Origin: Macrostomum hystrix
Lineage: Eukaryota; Platyhelminthes; Macrostomidae
DNA: 64,000 nt
Assembly: GCA_950097015.1 (NCBI GenBank)
Contig: CATNEN010000001.1
Location: forward strand, 12,794,001-12,858,000
Reading direction: 5' to 3'
The translations under genes and the position numbers were made by a program. Shown piece by piece: positions 44,201 to 59,200 of the stretch. Within the stretch, counting starts at the first letter, position 1. Every line of letters starts with the position of its first letter. Under the pieces are notes generated by a model that did no database searches, was not told the DNA's origin, and was given only the letters and a program-made list of their open reading frames with translations.

Positions 44201-47200
44201 AATCTGAATGACCCTTCACTCAATCTGAATGACCCTTCACTCAATCTGAATGAATCTTCACCCAATCTGAATGACCCTTCACCCAATCTGAATGACCCTT
44301 CACCCAATCCGAATGAACCTTCACCCAATCCGAATGAACCTTCACCCAATCTGAATGAACCTTCACCCAATCTGAATGACCCTTCACTCAATCTGAATGA
44401 CCCTTCACCCAATCCGAATGACCCTTCACCCAATCTGAATGAACCTTCACCCAATCTGAATGAACCTTCACCGAATCCGAATGACTCTTCACTCAATCCG
44501 AATGAACCTTCACTCAATCCGAATGAACCTTCACCCAATCCGAATGAACCTTCACCCAATCTGAATGAACCTTCACCCAATCCGAATGAACCTTCACCCA
44601 ATCTGAATGACCCTTCACTCAATCTGAATGAATCTTCACCCAATCTGAATGACCCTTCACCCAATCTGAATGACCCTTCACTCAATCTGAATGACCCTTC
44701 ACTCAATCTGAATGACCCTTCACTCAATCTGAATGACCCTTCACTCAACCTGAATGACCCTTCACTCAATCCGAATGAACCTTCACCCAATCTGAATGAC
44801 CCTTCACCCAATCTGAATGAACCTTCACCGAATCCGAATGACTCTTCACTCAATTCGAATGAACCTTCACTCAATCTGAATGACCCTTCACTCAATCTGA
44901 ATGACCCTTCACTCAATCTGAATGACCCTTCACTCAATCTGAATGAATCTTCACCCAATCTGAATGACCCTTCACCCAATCTGAATGACTCTTCACTCAA
45001 TCTGAATGAATCTTCACCCAATCTGAATGACCCTTCACCCAATCTGAATGACCCTTCACTCAATCTGAATGACCCTTCACTCAATCTGAATGACCCTTCA
45101 CTCAATCTGAATGAATCTTCACCCAATCTGAATGACCCTTCACCCAATCTGAATGACTCTTCACTCAATCTGAATGAATCTTCACCCAATCTGAATGACC
45201 CTTCACCCAATCTGAATGACCCTTCACTCAATCTGAATGACCCTTCACTCAATCTGAATGACCCTTCACTCAATCTGAATGACCCTTCACTCAACCTGAA
45301 TGACCCTTCACTCAATCTGAATGACCCTTCACCCAATCTGAATGACCCTTCACTCAATCTGAATGACCCTTCACTCAATCTGAATGACCCTTCACCCAAT
45401 CTGAATGACCCTTCACTCAATCATCTGAATAATCATTCAATCAATCTGAATGACCCTTCACTCAATCATCTGAATAATCATTCAATCAATCTGAATGACC
45501 CTTCACTCAATCTGAATGACCCTTCACTCAATCTGAATGACCCTTCACTCAACCTGAATGACCCTTCACTCAATCTGAATGACCCTTCACCCAATCTGAA
45601 TGACCCTTCACTCAATCTGAATGACCCTTCACCCAATCTGAATGACCCTTCACCCAATCATCTGAATGACCCTTCACTCAATCTGAATGACCCTTCACTC
45701 AATCTGAATGACCCTTCACTCAATCTGAATGACCCTTCACTCAATCTGAATGACCCTTCACTCAATCTGAATGAATCTTCACCCAATCTGAATGACCCTT
45801 CACCCAATCTGAATGACTCTTCACTCAATCTGAATGAATCTTCACCCAATCTGAATGACCCTTCACTCAATCTGAATGACCCTTCACTCAATCTGAATGA
45901 CCCTTCACTCAATCTGAATGACCCTTCACTCAATCTGAATGACCCTTCACTCAATCTGAATGACCCTTCACTCAACCTGAATGACCCTTCACTCAATCTG
46001 AATGACCCTTCACCCAATCTGAATGACCCTTCACTCAATCTGAATGACCCTTCACTCAATCATCTGAATAATCATTCAATCAATCTGAATGACCCTTCAC
46101 TCAATCTGAATGACCCTTCACTCAATCTGAATGACCTTCACTCAACCTGAATGACCCTTCACTCAATCTGAATGACCCTTCACCCAATCTGAATGACCCT
46201 TCACCCAATCTGAATGACCCTTCACTCAATCTGAATGACTCTTCACTGAATCTGAATGACCCTTCACTCAATCTGAATGACCCTTCACTCAATCTGAATG
46301 ACCCTTCACTCAATCTGAATGACCCTTCACTCAATCTGAATGACCCTTCACTCAATCTGAATGACCCTTCACTCAATCTGAATGACCCTTCACTCAATCT
46401 GAATGAATCTTCACCCAATCTGAATGACCCTTCACCCAATCTGAATGACCCTTCACCCAATCCGAATGAACCTTCACCCAATCCGAATGAACCTTCACCC
46501 AATCTGAATGAACCTTCACCCAATCTGAATGACCCTTCACTCAATCTGAATGACCCTTCACCCAATCCGAATGACCCTTCACCCAATCTGAATGAACCTT
46601 CACCCAATCTGAATGAACCTTCACCGAATCCGAATGACTCTTCACTCAATCCGAATGAACCTTCACTCAATCCGAATGAACCTTCACCCAATCCGAATGA
46701 ACCTTCACCCAATCTGAATGAACCTTCACCCAATCCGAATGAACCTTCACCCAATCTGAATGACCCTTCACTCAATCTGAATGAATCTTCACCCAATCTG
46801 AATGACCCTTCACCCAATCTGAATGACCCTTCACTCAATCTGAATGACCCTTCACTCAATCTGAATGACCCTTCACTCAATCTGAATGACCCTTCACTCA
46901 ACCTGAATGACCCTTCACTCAATCCGAATGAACCTTCACCCAATCTGAATGACCCTTCACCCAATCTGAATGAACCTTCACCGAATCCGAATGACTCTTC
47001 ACTCAATTCGAATGAACCTTCACTCAATCTGAATGACCCTTCACTCAATCTGAATGACCCTTCACTCAATCTGAATGACCCTTCACTCAATCTGAATGAA
47101 TCTTCACCCAATCTGAATGACCCTTCACCCAATCTGAATGACTCTTCACTCAATCTGAATGAATCTTCACCCAATCTGAATGACCCTTCACCCAATCTGA

Positions 47201-50200
47201 ATGACCCTTCACTCAATCTGAATGACCCTTCACTCAATCTGAATGACCCTTCACTCAATCTGAATGAATCTTCACCCAATCTGAATGACCCTTCACCCAA
47301 TCTGAATGACTCTTCACTCAATCTGAATGAATCTTCACCCAATCTGAATGACCCTTCACCCAATCTGAATGACCCTTCACTCAATCTGAATGACCCTTCA
47401 CTCAATCTGAATGACCCTTCACTCAATCTGAATGACCCTTCACTCAACCTGAATGACCCTTCACTCAATCTGAATGACCCTTCACCCAATCTGAATGACC
47501 CTTCACTCAATCTGAATGACCCTTCACTCAATCTGAATGACCCTTCACCCAATCTGAATGACCCTTCACTCAATCATCTGAATAATCATTCAATCAATCT
47601 GAATGACCCTTCACTCAATCATCTGAATAATCATTCAATCAATCTGAATGACCCTTCACTCAATCTGAATGACCCTTCACTCAATCTGAATGACCCTTCA
47701 CTCAACCTGAATGACCCTTCACTCAATCTGAATGACCCTTCACCCAATCTGAATGACCCTTCACTCAATCTGAATGACCCTTCACCCAATCTGAATGACC
47801 CTTCACTCAATCTGAATGACTCTTCACCCAATCTGAATGACCCTTCACCCAATCGGAATGAACCTTCACCCAATCCGAATGAACCTTCACCCAATCTGAA
47901 TGAACCTTCACCCAATCCGAATGAACCTTCACCCAATCTGAATGACCCTTCACTCAATCTGAATGACCCTTCACTCAACCTGAATGACCCTTCACTCAAT
48001 CTGAATGACCCTTCACCCAATCTGAATGACCCTTCACTCAATCTGAATGACTCTTCACCCAATCTGAATGACCCTTCACCCAATCCGAATGAACCTTCAC
48101 CCAATCCGAATGAACCTTCACCCAATCTGAATGAACCTTCACCCAATCTGAATGACCCTTCACTCAATCTGAATGACCCTTCACCCAATCCGAATGACCC
48201 TTCACCCAATCTGAATGAACCTTCACCGAATCCGAATGACTCTTCACTCAATTCGAATGAACCTTCACTCAATCTGAATGACCCTTCACTCAATCTGAAT
48301 GACCCTTCACCCAATCTGAATGACCCTTCACTCAATCTGAATGACTCTTCACCCAATCTGAATGACCCTTCACCCAATCCGAATGAACCTTCACCCAATC
48401 CGAATGAACCTTCACCCAATCTGAATGAACCTTCACCCAATCCGAATGAACCTTCACCCAATCTGAATGACCCTTCACTCAATCTGAATGACCCTTCACT
48501 CAACCTGAATGACCCTTCACTCAATCTGAATGACCCTTCACCCAATCTGAATGACCCTTCACTCAATCTGAATGACTCTTCACCCAATCTGAATGACCCT
48601 TCACCCAATCCGAATGACCCTTCACCCAATCCGAATGAACCTTCACCCAATCTGAATGAACCTTCACCCAATCTGAATGACCCTTCACTCAATCTGAATG
48701 ACCCTTCACTCAACCTGAATGACCCTTCACTCAATCTGAATGACCCTTCACTCAATCTGAATGACCCTTCACTCAATCTGAATGACCCTTCACTCAATCT
48801 GAATGAATCTTCACCCAATCTGAATGACCCTTCACCCAATCTGAATGACCCTTCACCCAATCCGAATGAACCTTCACCCAATCCGAATGAACCTTCACCC
48901 AATCTGAATGAACCTTCACCCAATCCGAATGAACCTTCACCCAATCTGAATGACCCTTCACTCAATCTGAATGAACCTTCACCGAATCCGAATGACTCTT
49001 CACTCAATCCGAATGAACCTTCACTCAATCTGAATGACCCTTCACCCAATCCGAATGACCCTTCACCCAATCCGAATGACTACAAGCATCCCTAATTGAC
49101 CAATTGTGAGAAACCCGAAAGATTTTTAACCAAACTTTCTATTCCATTCTCCCATTCCAGTCAGCTGCAACTGAGCCGGAGCATCGGCGAAGATCTTCGG
49201 CCCCGTCTGCAGCGTCGAAACCAGTTCATATTTTCTAGGAAAACTGCTGTGAGACTCGACTTTTTTTTACTGGCTGAGTCAGTTTTTTTGTTAATTTGCT
49301 GTCTTGTAGATTGTATCAGATGACACTTATAATGGATCCCTGCATAGGGAAGGCTTGGGTGGCTTGTCTTACAAATTATGCCCTTGAGAGCGAAACTTCC
49401 TGGGTTCCTGGATTCGATTCCGCGGCGAAGCCACATTCATTTGGGGCGCAGCCGCGGAGAGAAGGCTTGGGGGCTTGTCGTGCGATCTACGCCCTTGAGA
49501 TGGCCAACCTCCAAGGCACAGTGAGAGTGTACACTGCCTGACGATGAGAATGTCAGATCAGACGTACACACCTGTGTGAGTGTGTGCTCAGGAGTCAGCG
49601 AAATGGGCAGAATTGCCTCCTCGCTGGCTGCGGGTCTAGTGTCACCAAATGATGTGCCATGGCCCGCAGACCCTCCGGCAATTATTATTATTACTCTTAT
49701 TATTATGTAACAAAAATAAAATTCAAAGAACTAACGAATTAAAAAAACGGTTTAAAAAGTAACGATTTTTTGACTGGCCCATTATAAGACTAACAAAAAC
49801 TAACGATTTAATTTCCTACCCCCATCCCAACTGCCAGCTGTCCATGGACCAGTGCCCCCTAGTCTCCACCGGGTGGACCCAGGCCCAGTCGCCGACGCCG
49901 CTGCAGGCAGCAGCCTCCAGCATGCCGATGCACTCGCACTCGGGCTCGGACACCGGGCTGCTGCTCGTCGACTCGCCCGTTGGCCGCATCGCCAGCCGAA
50001 TCGCTCAGAGCATGGAGAGTGTTCAAAAGCGACGCTCCGTGACCGACTCCACCCACCTTCGAGTCCTGCACGACAGCCTGAGCAGCTTGACCAGCCGGCT
50101 GACTGGCAGCGGCGGCAGCTCCGGCCCAGGCAACAGTCAGGAGAACCTGCAGGATCCGACTGCCACCGGTGCGGCCTCCAGCGGCACGGCCAGTCCCACA

Positions 50201-53200
50201 GCAACCGGCCAGCAACAGCAGCAGCAGCAGCAGTTCGGCTATCATCACGCTAAGTCCAGCTCAACAGGAGGCAGCAGAAATCGTAGGAAAATCAAGGTTT
50301 GAGAAGGTCAACAGTAGGTCTACTCGTGTTTTGGATTTTCATGCCAATTGGTTGATTTTTATAGGAGATACAGAAAACAATATTGATGTGGGGCATTTGA
50401 AATACCCCCGTGGTCGTTCTACTGTTAAGGGACCTAGACTGAAAGTTCACGAGTTCGATTCCGCGGCGAGGCCACATTTGCAGTGATAAATCGCCATTTT
50501 ATTTCATTTTATAGGTGTTCAAAAGTCATGAAAAAGCAGAATTTTTGTCGATTTTTATTTACTCTTTAGATTGAGTAATTTGGTTGTGGCAAAGCAGAAG
50601 CACATACTTCATAAGTTCTACTAATAATAAGTAGTATAAAATTGAACCGTTTTGAATACAATCTGTTATTGTCTATGGTAAATGCGAAAACATTTCCCGG
50701 ACATGATAAACTCGACTCGTTCCGTCTGTCTCTCTACAATGGCGAGACTTCAACAAGACAGGCGGGAATCGAACCACAGCCTGGAGCATGCCTAGGCTCA
50801 TCTGAATTCGAAACGGAAATCTACCAGCATGGCCTGTCCAAAAGGTATTTTTCGCAAGTCCACCGATGCTGCAGTTGCTGCTGCCAGGTTAACGAGACGG
50901 GAGGCAATGATTACCTTTCATGTGCTGCCAACGACACATCAAAGTCTGTTAATTGGTAAGCTGACGACTGCCTTGTGACCTGTTATTTCAAATTTTGCAT
51001 GCTATACTAATCTACTCCACTCTAATCTACTCCGCTCTAATCTATTCCACTCTAATCTACTCCACTCTAATCTATTCCACTCTAATCTACTCCACTCTAA
51101 TCTATTCCACTCTAATCTACTCCACTCTAATCTACTCCACTCTAATCTACTCCACTCTAATCTACTCCACTCTAATCTACTCCACTCTAATCTACTCCGC
51201 TCTAATCTACTCCACTCTAATCTACTCCACTCTAATCTATTCCACTCTAATCTACTCCACTCTAATCTATTCCACTCTAATCTACTCCACTCTAATCTAC
51301 TCCACTCTAATCTACTTTATTCTAATCTACTCCACTCTAATCTACTCCACTCTAATCTACTCCACTCTAATCTATTCCACTCTAATCTACTCCACTCTAA
51401 TCTACTCCACTCTAATCTACTCCACTCTAATCTACTCCACTCTAATCTACTCCACTCTAATCTACTCCGCTCTAATCTACTCCACTCTAATCTACTCCAC
51501 TCTAATCTATTCCACTCTAATCTACTCCACTCTAATCTATTCCACTCTAATCTACTCCACTCTAATCTACTCCACTCTAATCTACTCCACTCTAATCTAC
51601 TCCACTCTAATCTACTCCACTCTAATCTACTCCACTCTACTCCACTCCATTCTAATCTACTCCACTCTAATCTACTCCATTCAAATCTACTCCACTCTAA
51701 TCTACTCCACTCTAATCTACTCCACTCTAATCTACTCCACTCTCATCTACTCCACTCTAATCTACCCCATTCTAATCTACTCCACTCTAATCTACTCCAT
51801 TCTAATCTACTCCACTCTAATCTACTCCACTCTAATCTACTCCACTCTAATCTACTCCACTCTCATCTACTCCACTCTAATCTACCCCATTCTAATCTAC
51901 TCCACTCTAATCTACTCCACTCTACTCCACTCCATTCTAATCTACTCCACTCTACTCCACTCCACTCTAATCTACTCCACTCTAATCTACTCCACTCTAA
52001 TCTACTCCACTCTAATCTACTCCACTCTAATCTACTCCACTCTAATCTACTCCACTCTAATCTACTCCACTCTAATCTACTCCACTCTAATCTACTCCAC
52101 TCTAATCTACCCCATTCTAATCTACTCCACTCTAATCTACTCCACTCTACTCCACTCCATTCTAATCTACTCCACTCTACTCCACTCCACTCTAATCTAC
52201 TCCACTCTAATCTACTCCACTCTAATCTACTCCACTCTAATCTACTCCACTCTAATCTACTCCACTCTAATCTACTCCACTCTAATCTACTCCACTCTAA
52301 TCTACCCCATTCTAATCTACTCCACTCTAATCTACTCCACTCTACTCCACTCCATTCTAATCTACTCCACTCTACTCCACTCCACTCTAATCTACTCCAC
52401 TCTAATCTACTCCACTCTAATCTACTCCACTCTAATCTACTCCACTCTAATCTACTCCACTCTAATCTACTTTATTCTAATCTACTCCACTCTAATCTAC
52501 TCCACTCTAATCTACACTACTCTAATCTACTCCACTCTAATCTACTCCACTCTAATCTACTCCACTCTAATCTACTCCACTCTAATCTACTCCACTCTCA
52601 TCTACTCCACTCTAATCTACCCCATTCTAATCTACTCCACTCTAATCTACTCCACTCTACTCCACTCCATTCTAATCTACTCCACTCTACTCCACTCCAC
52701 TCTAATCTACTCCACTCTAATCTACTCCACTCTAATCTACTCCACTCTAATCTACTCCACTCTAATCTACTCCACTCTAATCTACTCCACTCTAATCTAC
52801 TCCACTCTAATCTACTCCACTCTAATCTACCCCATTCTAATCTACTCCACTCTAATCTACTCCACTCTACTCCACTCCATTCTAATCTACTCCACTCTAC
52901 TCCACTCCACTCTAATCTACTCCACTCTAATCTACTCCACTCTAATCTACTCCACTCTAATCTACTCCACTCTAATCTACTCCACTCTCATCTACTCCAC
53001 TCTAATCTACTCCACTCTAATCTACCCCATTCTAATCTACTCCACTCTAATCTACTCCACTCTACTCCACTCCATTCTAATCTACTCCACTCTACTCCAC
53101 TCCACTCTAATCTACTCCACTCTAATCTACTCCACTCTAATCTACTCCACTCTAATCTACTCCACTCTAATCTACTCCACTCTAATCTACTTTATTCTAA

Positions 53201-56200
53201 TCTACTCCACTCTAATCTACTCCACTCTAATCTACACTACTCTAATCTACTCCACTCTAATCTACTCCACTCTAATCTACTCCACTCTAATCTACTCCAC
53301 TCTAATCTACTCCAGTCTAATCTACTCCACTCTAATCTACTCCGCTCTAATCTACTCCGCTCTAATCTACTCCACTCTAATCTACTCCACTCTAATCTAC
53401 TCCACTCTAATCTACTCCACTCTAATCTACTCCACTCTAATCTACTCCACTCTAATCTACCTCGCTGTGTAATCTACCACTTTTGATTATGTCCAAATCA
53501 ATATGGAACATAAATCATATACAAAATGTGATAAAAATGGAACTTTGCTTACTAAAATTCAGTAAGAACTCGAGACTCTCGTCAGTTGTTAGCCAATCAG
53601 ATCTGTTCAGATATTTTTCCCTCATCCACTCACCTTAGCAACTAAAAAGAGATTTAAGAACTCGGATGGATGATTTGAAGAAGCAGATCAGTCCACACAA
53701 AACCCTTTAAAACTGACTAAATCAGTGATTTCTATATTAGAAGTAGAGTAAGACTAAAATAAGTAATACGAAAGCATGAGGCGTTGTCATGACACGACAG
53801 CGGTAGCCAATGACTCAGAGACTTCGACATCGTCTGGAAGCAGCGGCAACGCTGGTGGCACGCCTAGACAGCTGGCGGGTTTGCCCATCAACATGGCTGG
53901 CATCTTTGCGCAACAGTTTTTCCACAAACCTTTGGACGATTTGATGTCTGCTGGTAAATTGCGGAAAGTTATAGTTCCTTGGGAGGATTAAAAACAATGT
54001 CAAAGTCTCACAAATCTGAAAATCGAAAAAATTGAGATTCTATTGGAAGCTTGTAATTTATACATATTTCAATACATATCGGCTAATCTTCTGTGTCTCT
54101 GCATTTTCAAGTTAGAATTTAAATTAAAAAATAAATACGTAGTTGACAAGCTTTTTTGAATTTCCGATCATATCTTAAATATTTCTTTACAATATACAGA
54201 TATTAGATATAGAACCAATTTCGATACATATCGGGTAGTGTTTATTGTACAGGTATCCTACATTTTTAGTATTAAGTTTCCAACATTGCGTTACATTCTT
54301 TCGTTTCTTCTTACATTTTTTTGTGTCAAAAGTGCTTTTCTTGCTAGTTTACATTTTTCACGAATTTCACTACATATCGGGTAGTTCCTTGCACCACTTT
54401 GCTTTTCTGAGTTATTTTTCTATATTACAAACATTTCGTCACATATCGGGCAAATTTTCCGTTTTCACGGGGTTTACAAAATAAAATTTCTTTAGAAACT
54501 TAAAATAACGACATATCGCTCAGAAGCGGCAGTTTAGCCACCTTTTATTCATCTTGCGTTTAACATTAGTCTCATAGAAATAAAACTATTGACAGTGTCA
54601 AGTCTTATCGGTCAGCACATAACCAATCAGCCATTAGCCTGAGAAAGTAAGATTTCTAAGAATCACGACATTTCTAAGAAAACGCTTAATTAAATATCTA
54701 GCCTTTTAACCCAACTTTGGAAGGCCCAGTCGCCGAAATGGATTTTTGATCGTCCTTGACTTTAGATCAGGAAACTAAATATAAAGAAAGAAAGAAAGCA
54801 AAGACACTTAACCCAGAATCTCAGTCAGATTAATTTAGTTAAGACAGCTTTTTAATTATTAAAATTTAACCCGCAAACTGGAATTCAAAGTGAAAATTCA
54901 ATGTTTAAAGCCGGCCCCCAACCGACCCAGCCGACCGTTGCGTGACAGAATTAAATATTAACTAATAAATCCGGAATATTTTACGAGTGGACAAATAAAT
55001 CTCGACCTGTATCCTTTTAATGTAGCTTGTGCATCGTTTCTGAATCCTGTCTAACGATGAAAATTCTACATTCACCAGACTAAAAATCGATTTATATCAA
55101 AGCCAAAGCCAATTTTATGATCGTTTGAATACTGGGAAAAGTCTCTTTGTTAATTGATTTCATATCGACTGCCAACTGAGAGACATTATGCATGACAAGC
55201 TTGCATTTTCTTTGTGATATATAGATTATATAGTTATTTGGTTCATAATAATAATAATTGTTATTTATTACACCTGTCCGATTGGGTCAGATGTCCAGCC
55301 GACAGCACAGCCGCAGCTATTGCACGGCGCATCTGAAGGCTGCGTACGGCTGTTCAGTCCATGGACTGGGGGGGACGTCACACCCACCTTCAATTATCCC
55401 AGCTAATGCTGGTACCCATTTAACAGCTGGGTGAACTGAAGCAATGCAGAGTTAAGTGTCTTGCTAAAGGACACAATATGTTCCAGTGGAGTCAGGAATC
55501 GAACCCCCGACCTTCAATAAGTGAGTCCGACGCCCTAACCACAAGGCTACAACCTCTTTGACTCTCAATTATTTGGTTCATATAATATTATAGAGATTAC
55601 ACCTCACTTCAAAAGGCTGTGTACAGCTGTTCAGTCCATGGACAGTGACAGGGACAGGTCGCCAATCATAATTGGACAGTTTTTTTATAAGCTAAGAGAA
55701 ATGTTAATCCGACCAAATCCACTGATTTCTGTAAAAAATAGTTTCATATAAATTTATACATCCTCTAATCCCAGAATTTTCCCACCAAAAATAGTTGCGG
55801 AACATGCAGCAAAGTTTGACTTAAGCTTCCTGGCTCATTACCAAATCTTTTTCTGTCCGCCACGAAATCCCTCAAGGCCGGGGCGCTAATGCCGACTTGA
55901 AATCAAAGGGGTGGAAAATCGATATAAGTATTTTACAATTTTTTGCGTTGTTGTTGAAAAAAACGACGGGGCACAAAATTCATTTTCCATGAATGCCTAA
56001 TTGCGTTCAATGCTACATTTGAGTATTTCTTGAGCACAGGTAATCAATTTCTCTGGACCTAGCTCTCCCACCTCCTTTTACTCAACTCAAAGCAGATCGC
56101 GAAGACCGACTGCAGGCCCTGAAAGGTCGATCGGGAGAAAGACGCGGCGGCACCGGAGTCGTCACCCCCCTGCTGACCGGTGGACCCGTGAGGACCACCT

Positions 56201-59200
56201 GTGACTCACTGGAATTTGGGGGCAGTCATCCACCGGTGATTTGGGGGGTGGCGCCACAGGAGATTTAGGGGAGAGCAACCGGTGATTTAGGGGAGAGCCA
56301 CCGGTGATTTAGGGGAGAGCCACCGGTGATTTAGGGGAGAGCCACCGGTGATTTAGGGGAGAGCCACCGGTGATTTAGGGGAGAGCCACCGGTGATTTAG
56401 GGGAGAGCCACCGGTGATTTAGGGGAGAGCCACCGGTGATTTAGGGGAGAGCCACCGGTGAATTACGGGGGAGCCACCGGTGATATTATAGGGTGGAGCA
56501 ACGGTGATTTTGGGATTTGAGCAACGGTGATTTTTGGGGGTGGAGCCACGGATGATTTTGGGAGTGGAGCCACCGGTAATTTTTGGGAGGTGGAGCTACC
56601 GGTGATTTTGGGGAGTGGAGCCACCGAAGTTTTGGGGTAGGTGGCACCCGTGATTTGGGTTTGGTGGCACCGGTGATTTGGGGTAGGTGGCACTTGTGAT
56701 TTGGGGTAGGTGGCACCGGTGATTGGGGTTGGTGGCACCGGTGATTTTAGTCAGGTGGCACCGGTGATTGGGGTTGGTGGCACCGGTGATTTGGGGTAGG
56801 TGGCACCGGTGATTGGGGTTGGTGGCACCGGAGATTTGGGGTAGGTGGCACCGGTGATTGGGGTTGGTGGAACCGGTGATTTGGGTCTGGTGGCACCGTT
56901 GATTTGGGTCAGGTGGCACCGGTGATTTGGGGTAGGTGGCACCGGTGATTTGGGGTAGGTGGCACCGGTGATTTGGGGTAGGTGGCACCGGTGATTGGGG
57001 TTGGTGGCACCGGTGATTTGGGTCAGGTGGCACCGGTGATAGGGGTAGGTGGCACCGGTGATTTGGGGTAGGTGGCACTTGTGATTTGGGGTAGGTGGCA
57101 CCAGTGATTGGGGTTGGTGGCACCGGTGATTTTGGTCAGGTGGCACCGGTGATTGGGGTTGGTGGCACCGGTGATTGGGGTTGGTGGCACCGGTGATTTG
57201 GGGTAGGTGGCACCGGTGATTGGGGTTGGTGGAACCGGTGATTTGGGTCTGGTGGCACCGTTGATTTGGGTCAGGTGGCACCGGTGATTTGGGGTAGGTG
57301 GCACCGGTGATTTGGGGTAGGTGGCACCGGTGATTTGGGGTAGGTGGCACCGGTGATTGGGGTTGGTGGCACCGGTGATTTGGGTCAGGTGGCACCGGTG
57401 ATTGGGGTAGGTGGCACCGGTGATTGGGGTAGGTGGCACCGGTGATTGGGGTTGGTGGCACCGGTGATTTGGGGTAGGCGGCACCGGTGATTTGAGAGAG
57501 GTCAAACAGCCCAAACCGCATTATATTTGATGCTTCTTCAATAACACTAAAACCAATTGCAAATGCAAATCAGAATCAAATTGTGTACTTTTAGCCAACA
57601 GCCTCGAATCCGTCAGCTGTGCGTGTTTATCAGCATCTGATAACAATATTCCAGCCACAGCAGTCCCATCCGATCATCAAGTGGAGACGAAACTCCGCCA
57701 GCCAGCTGCGAGCGATGACCAGCGGGTTCTCAGCTGGCTTGAGTAGTGGTGGCAAAGGAGTCGAGGTTTTCTATAACTTGTTCGGCACTGTAGAAAATAT
57801 TTCAGTTCTCTTCTTTTTTCAGAGCCATTGGCCTTTGTTTTTTTACGGAAAATGCTAAATAAATAGGGGCGCTTGGGGGTTCGCTGCGAATGGATTGGGT
57901 GCGGAGTGAGGTTGGCTGTGGAGTCGGAGTGAGGTTGGCTGTGGAGTCGGAGTGAGGTTGGCTGTGGAGTCGGAGTGAGGTTGGCTGTGGAGTCGGAGTG
58001 AGGTTGGCTGTGGAGTCGGAGTGAGGTGGGCTGCGGAGTGGGGTTGGGTTCGGAGTGGGGTTGGGTGCGGAGTGTTGTTCGCTGCTGATTGGTGTGGCTC
58101 TATGGAAGATTTTGAAAGCAAACTTCGAATTGTAGTAGCATGCATAAATGTTCATTTTTTGCATTGCAACCATTTTAAAAGGTCATTAAAGAAGCACAAT
58201 CATAGATTTACATTTTAATCGGATCAAAGTAAAAATCGACAATAAAATTCTGCTCTCATGATAACTTGATGGACTAATATTTTGTTCATCCAGAATGCAG
58301 CTGGCTGATTTTGCTGAAATGAAATGAGCCAAGTAATTTCAAAGTGCCAACTGTCAGATATCATTACTCCTCAAACAGGACAGCCGCGACAAACTTGCCG
58401 ACTGTCTGAGGCTGTGCGAACATGCGAACGGAATGCCGCGACCCGAGAACCATGCTCAGCTCGAGTCCCTTCAACTGGAATTGGAGCCCTCTTGGGACCG
58501 CGTGGTGGCTCCGGAGGCAAGATTACAAACCTGTCTAACAGATTACAAACCTGTCTAAAAGATTACAAACCTGTCTAACAGATTACAAACCTGTCTAACA
58601 TATTACAAACTTGTCTAACAGATTACAAGCTTGTCTAACAGATTACAAACCTGTCTAACAGATTACAAACTTGTCTAACAGATTAAAAACTTGTCTAACA
58701 GATTACAAGCCTGTCTAACAGATTACAAACCTGTCTAACAGATTACAAACCTGTCTAACATATTACAAACCTGTCTAACAGATTACAAACCTGTCTAACA
58801 GATTACAAACCTGTCTAACAGATTACAAACCTGTCTAACAGATTACAAACTTGTCTAACAGATTACAAACTTGTCTAACAGATTACAGACCTGTCTAACA
58901 GATTACAAACTTTCTGACAGACTACAATCCTAACAGATTAAAAAACTATCTAACGGATTACAAACCTGTCTAACAGATTACAAACCTGTCTAACAGATTA
59001 AAAAACTATCTAACGGATTACAAACCTGTCTAACAGACTACAAACCTGTCTACGAGTAAAAGATTACAAACCTGTCTAACAGATTACAAACCTGTCTAAC
59101 AGATTACAAACTTGTCTAACAGATTACAAACCTGTCTAACAGATTACAAACTTGTCTAACAGATTACAAACTTGTCTAACAGATTACAGACCTGTCTAAC

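Noticed and set aside
41433-49070. Minus-strand SEGSFRL-repeat proteins up to 483 residues
   Set aside because: 21-bp satellite read in frame, lying in an intron of the plus-strand RhoGEF gene. Breaks at CATCTGAATAATCATTC spacers are arbitrary.
50995-53472. 825-residue open frame of STLIY repeats
   Set aside because: It is a reading of a 15-bp intronic satellite. The length follows from a monomer divisible by 3 with no stop, and there is no codon or domain signal.
56463-57521. Pro/His/Cys-rich minus-strand frames
   Set aside because: 22/23-bp intronic satellite read on the antisense strand.
57619-57858. 79-residue frame taken as a separate gene
   Set aside because: Only 57661-57765 has coding character, bounded by splice sites in phase with neighbouring RhoGEF exons. 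The rest is intron.
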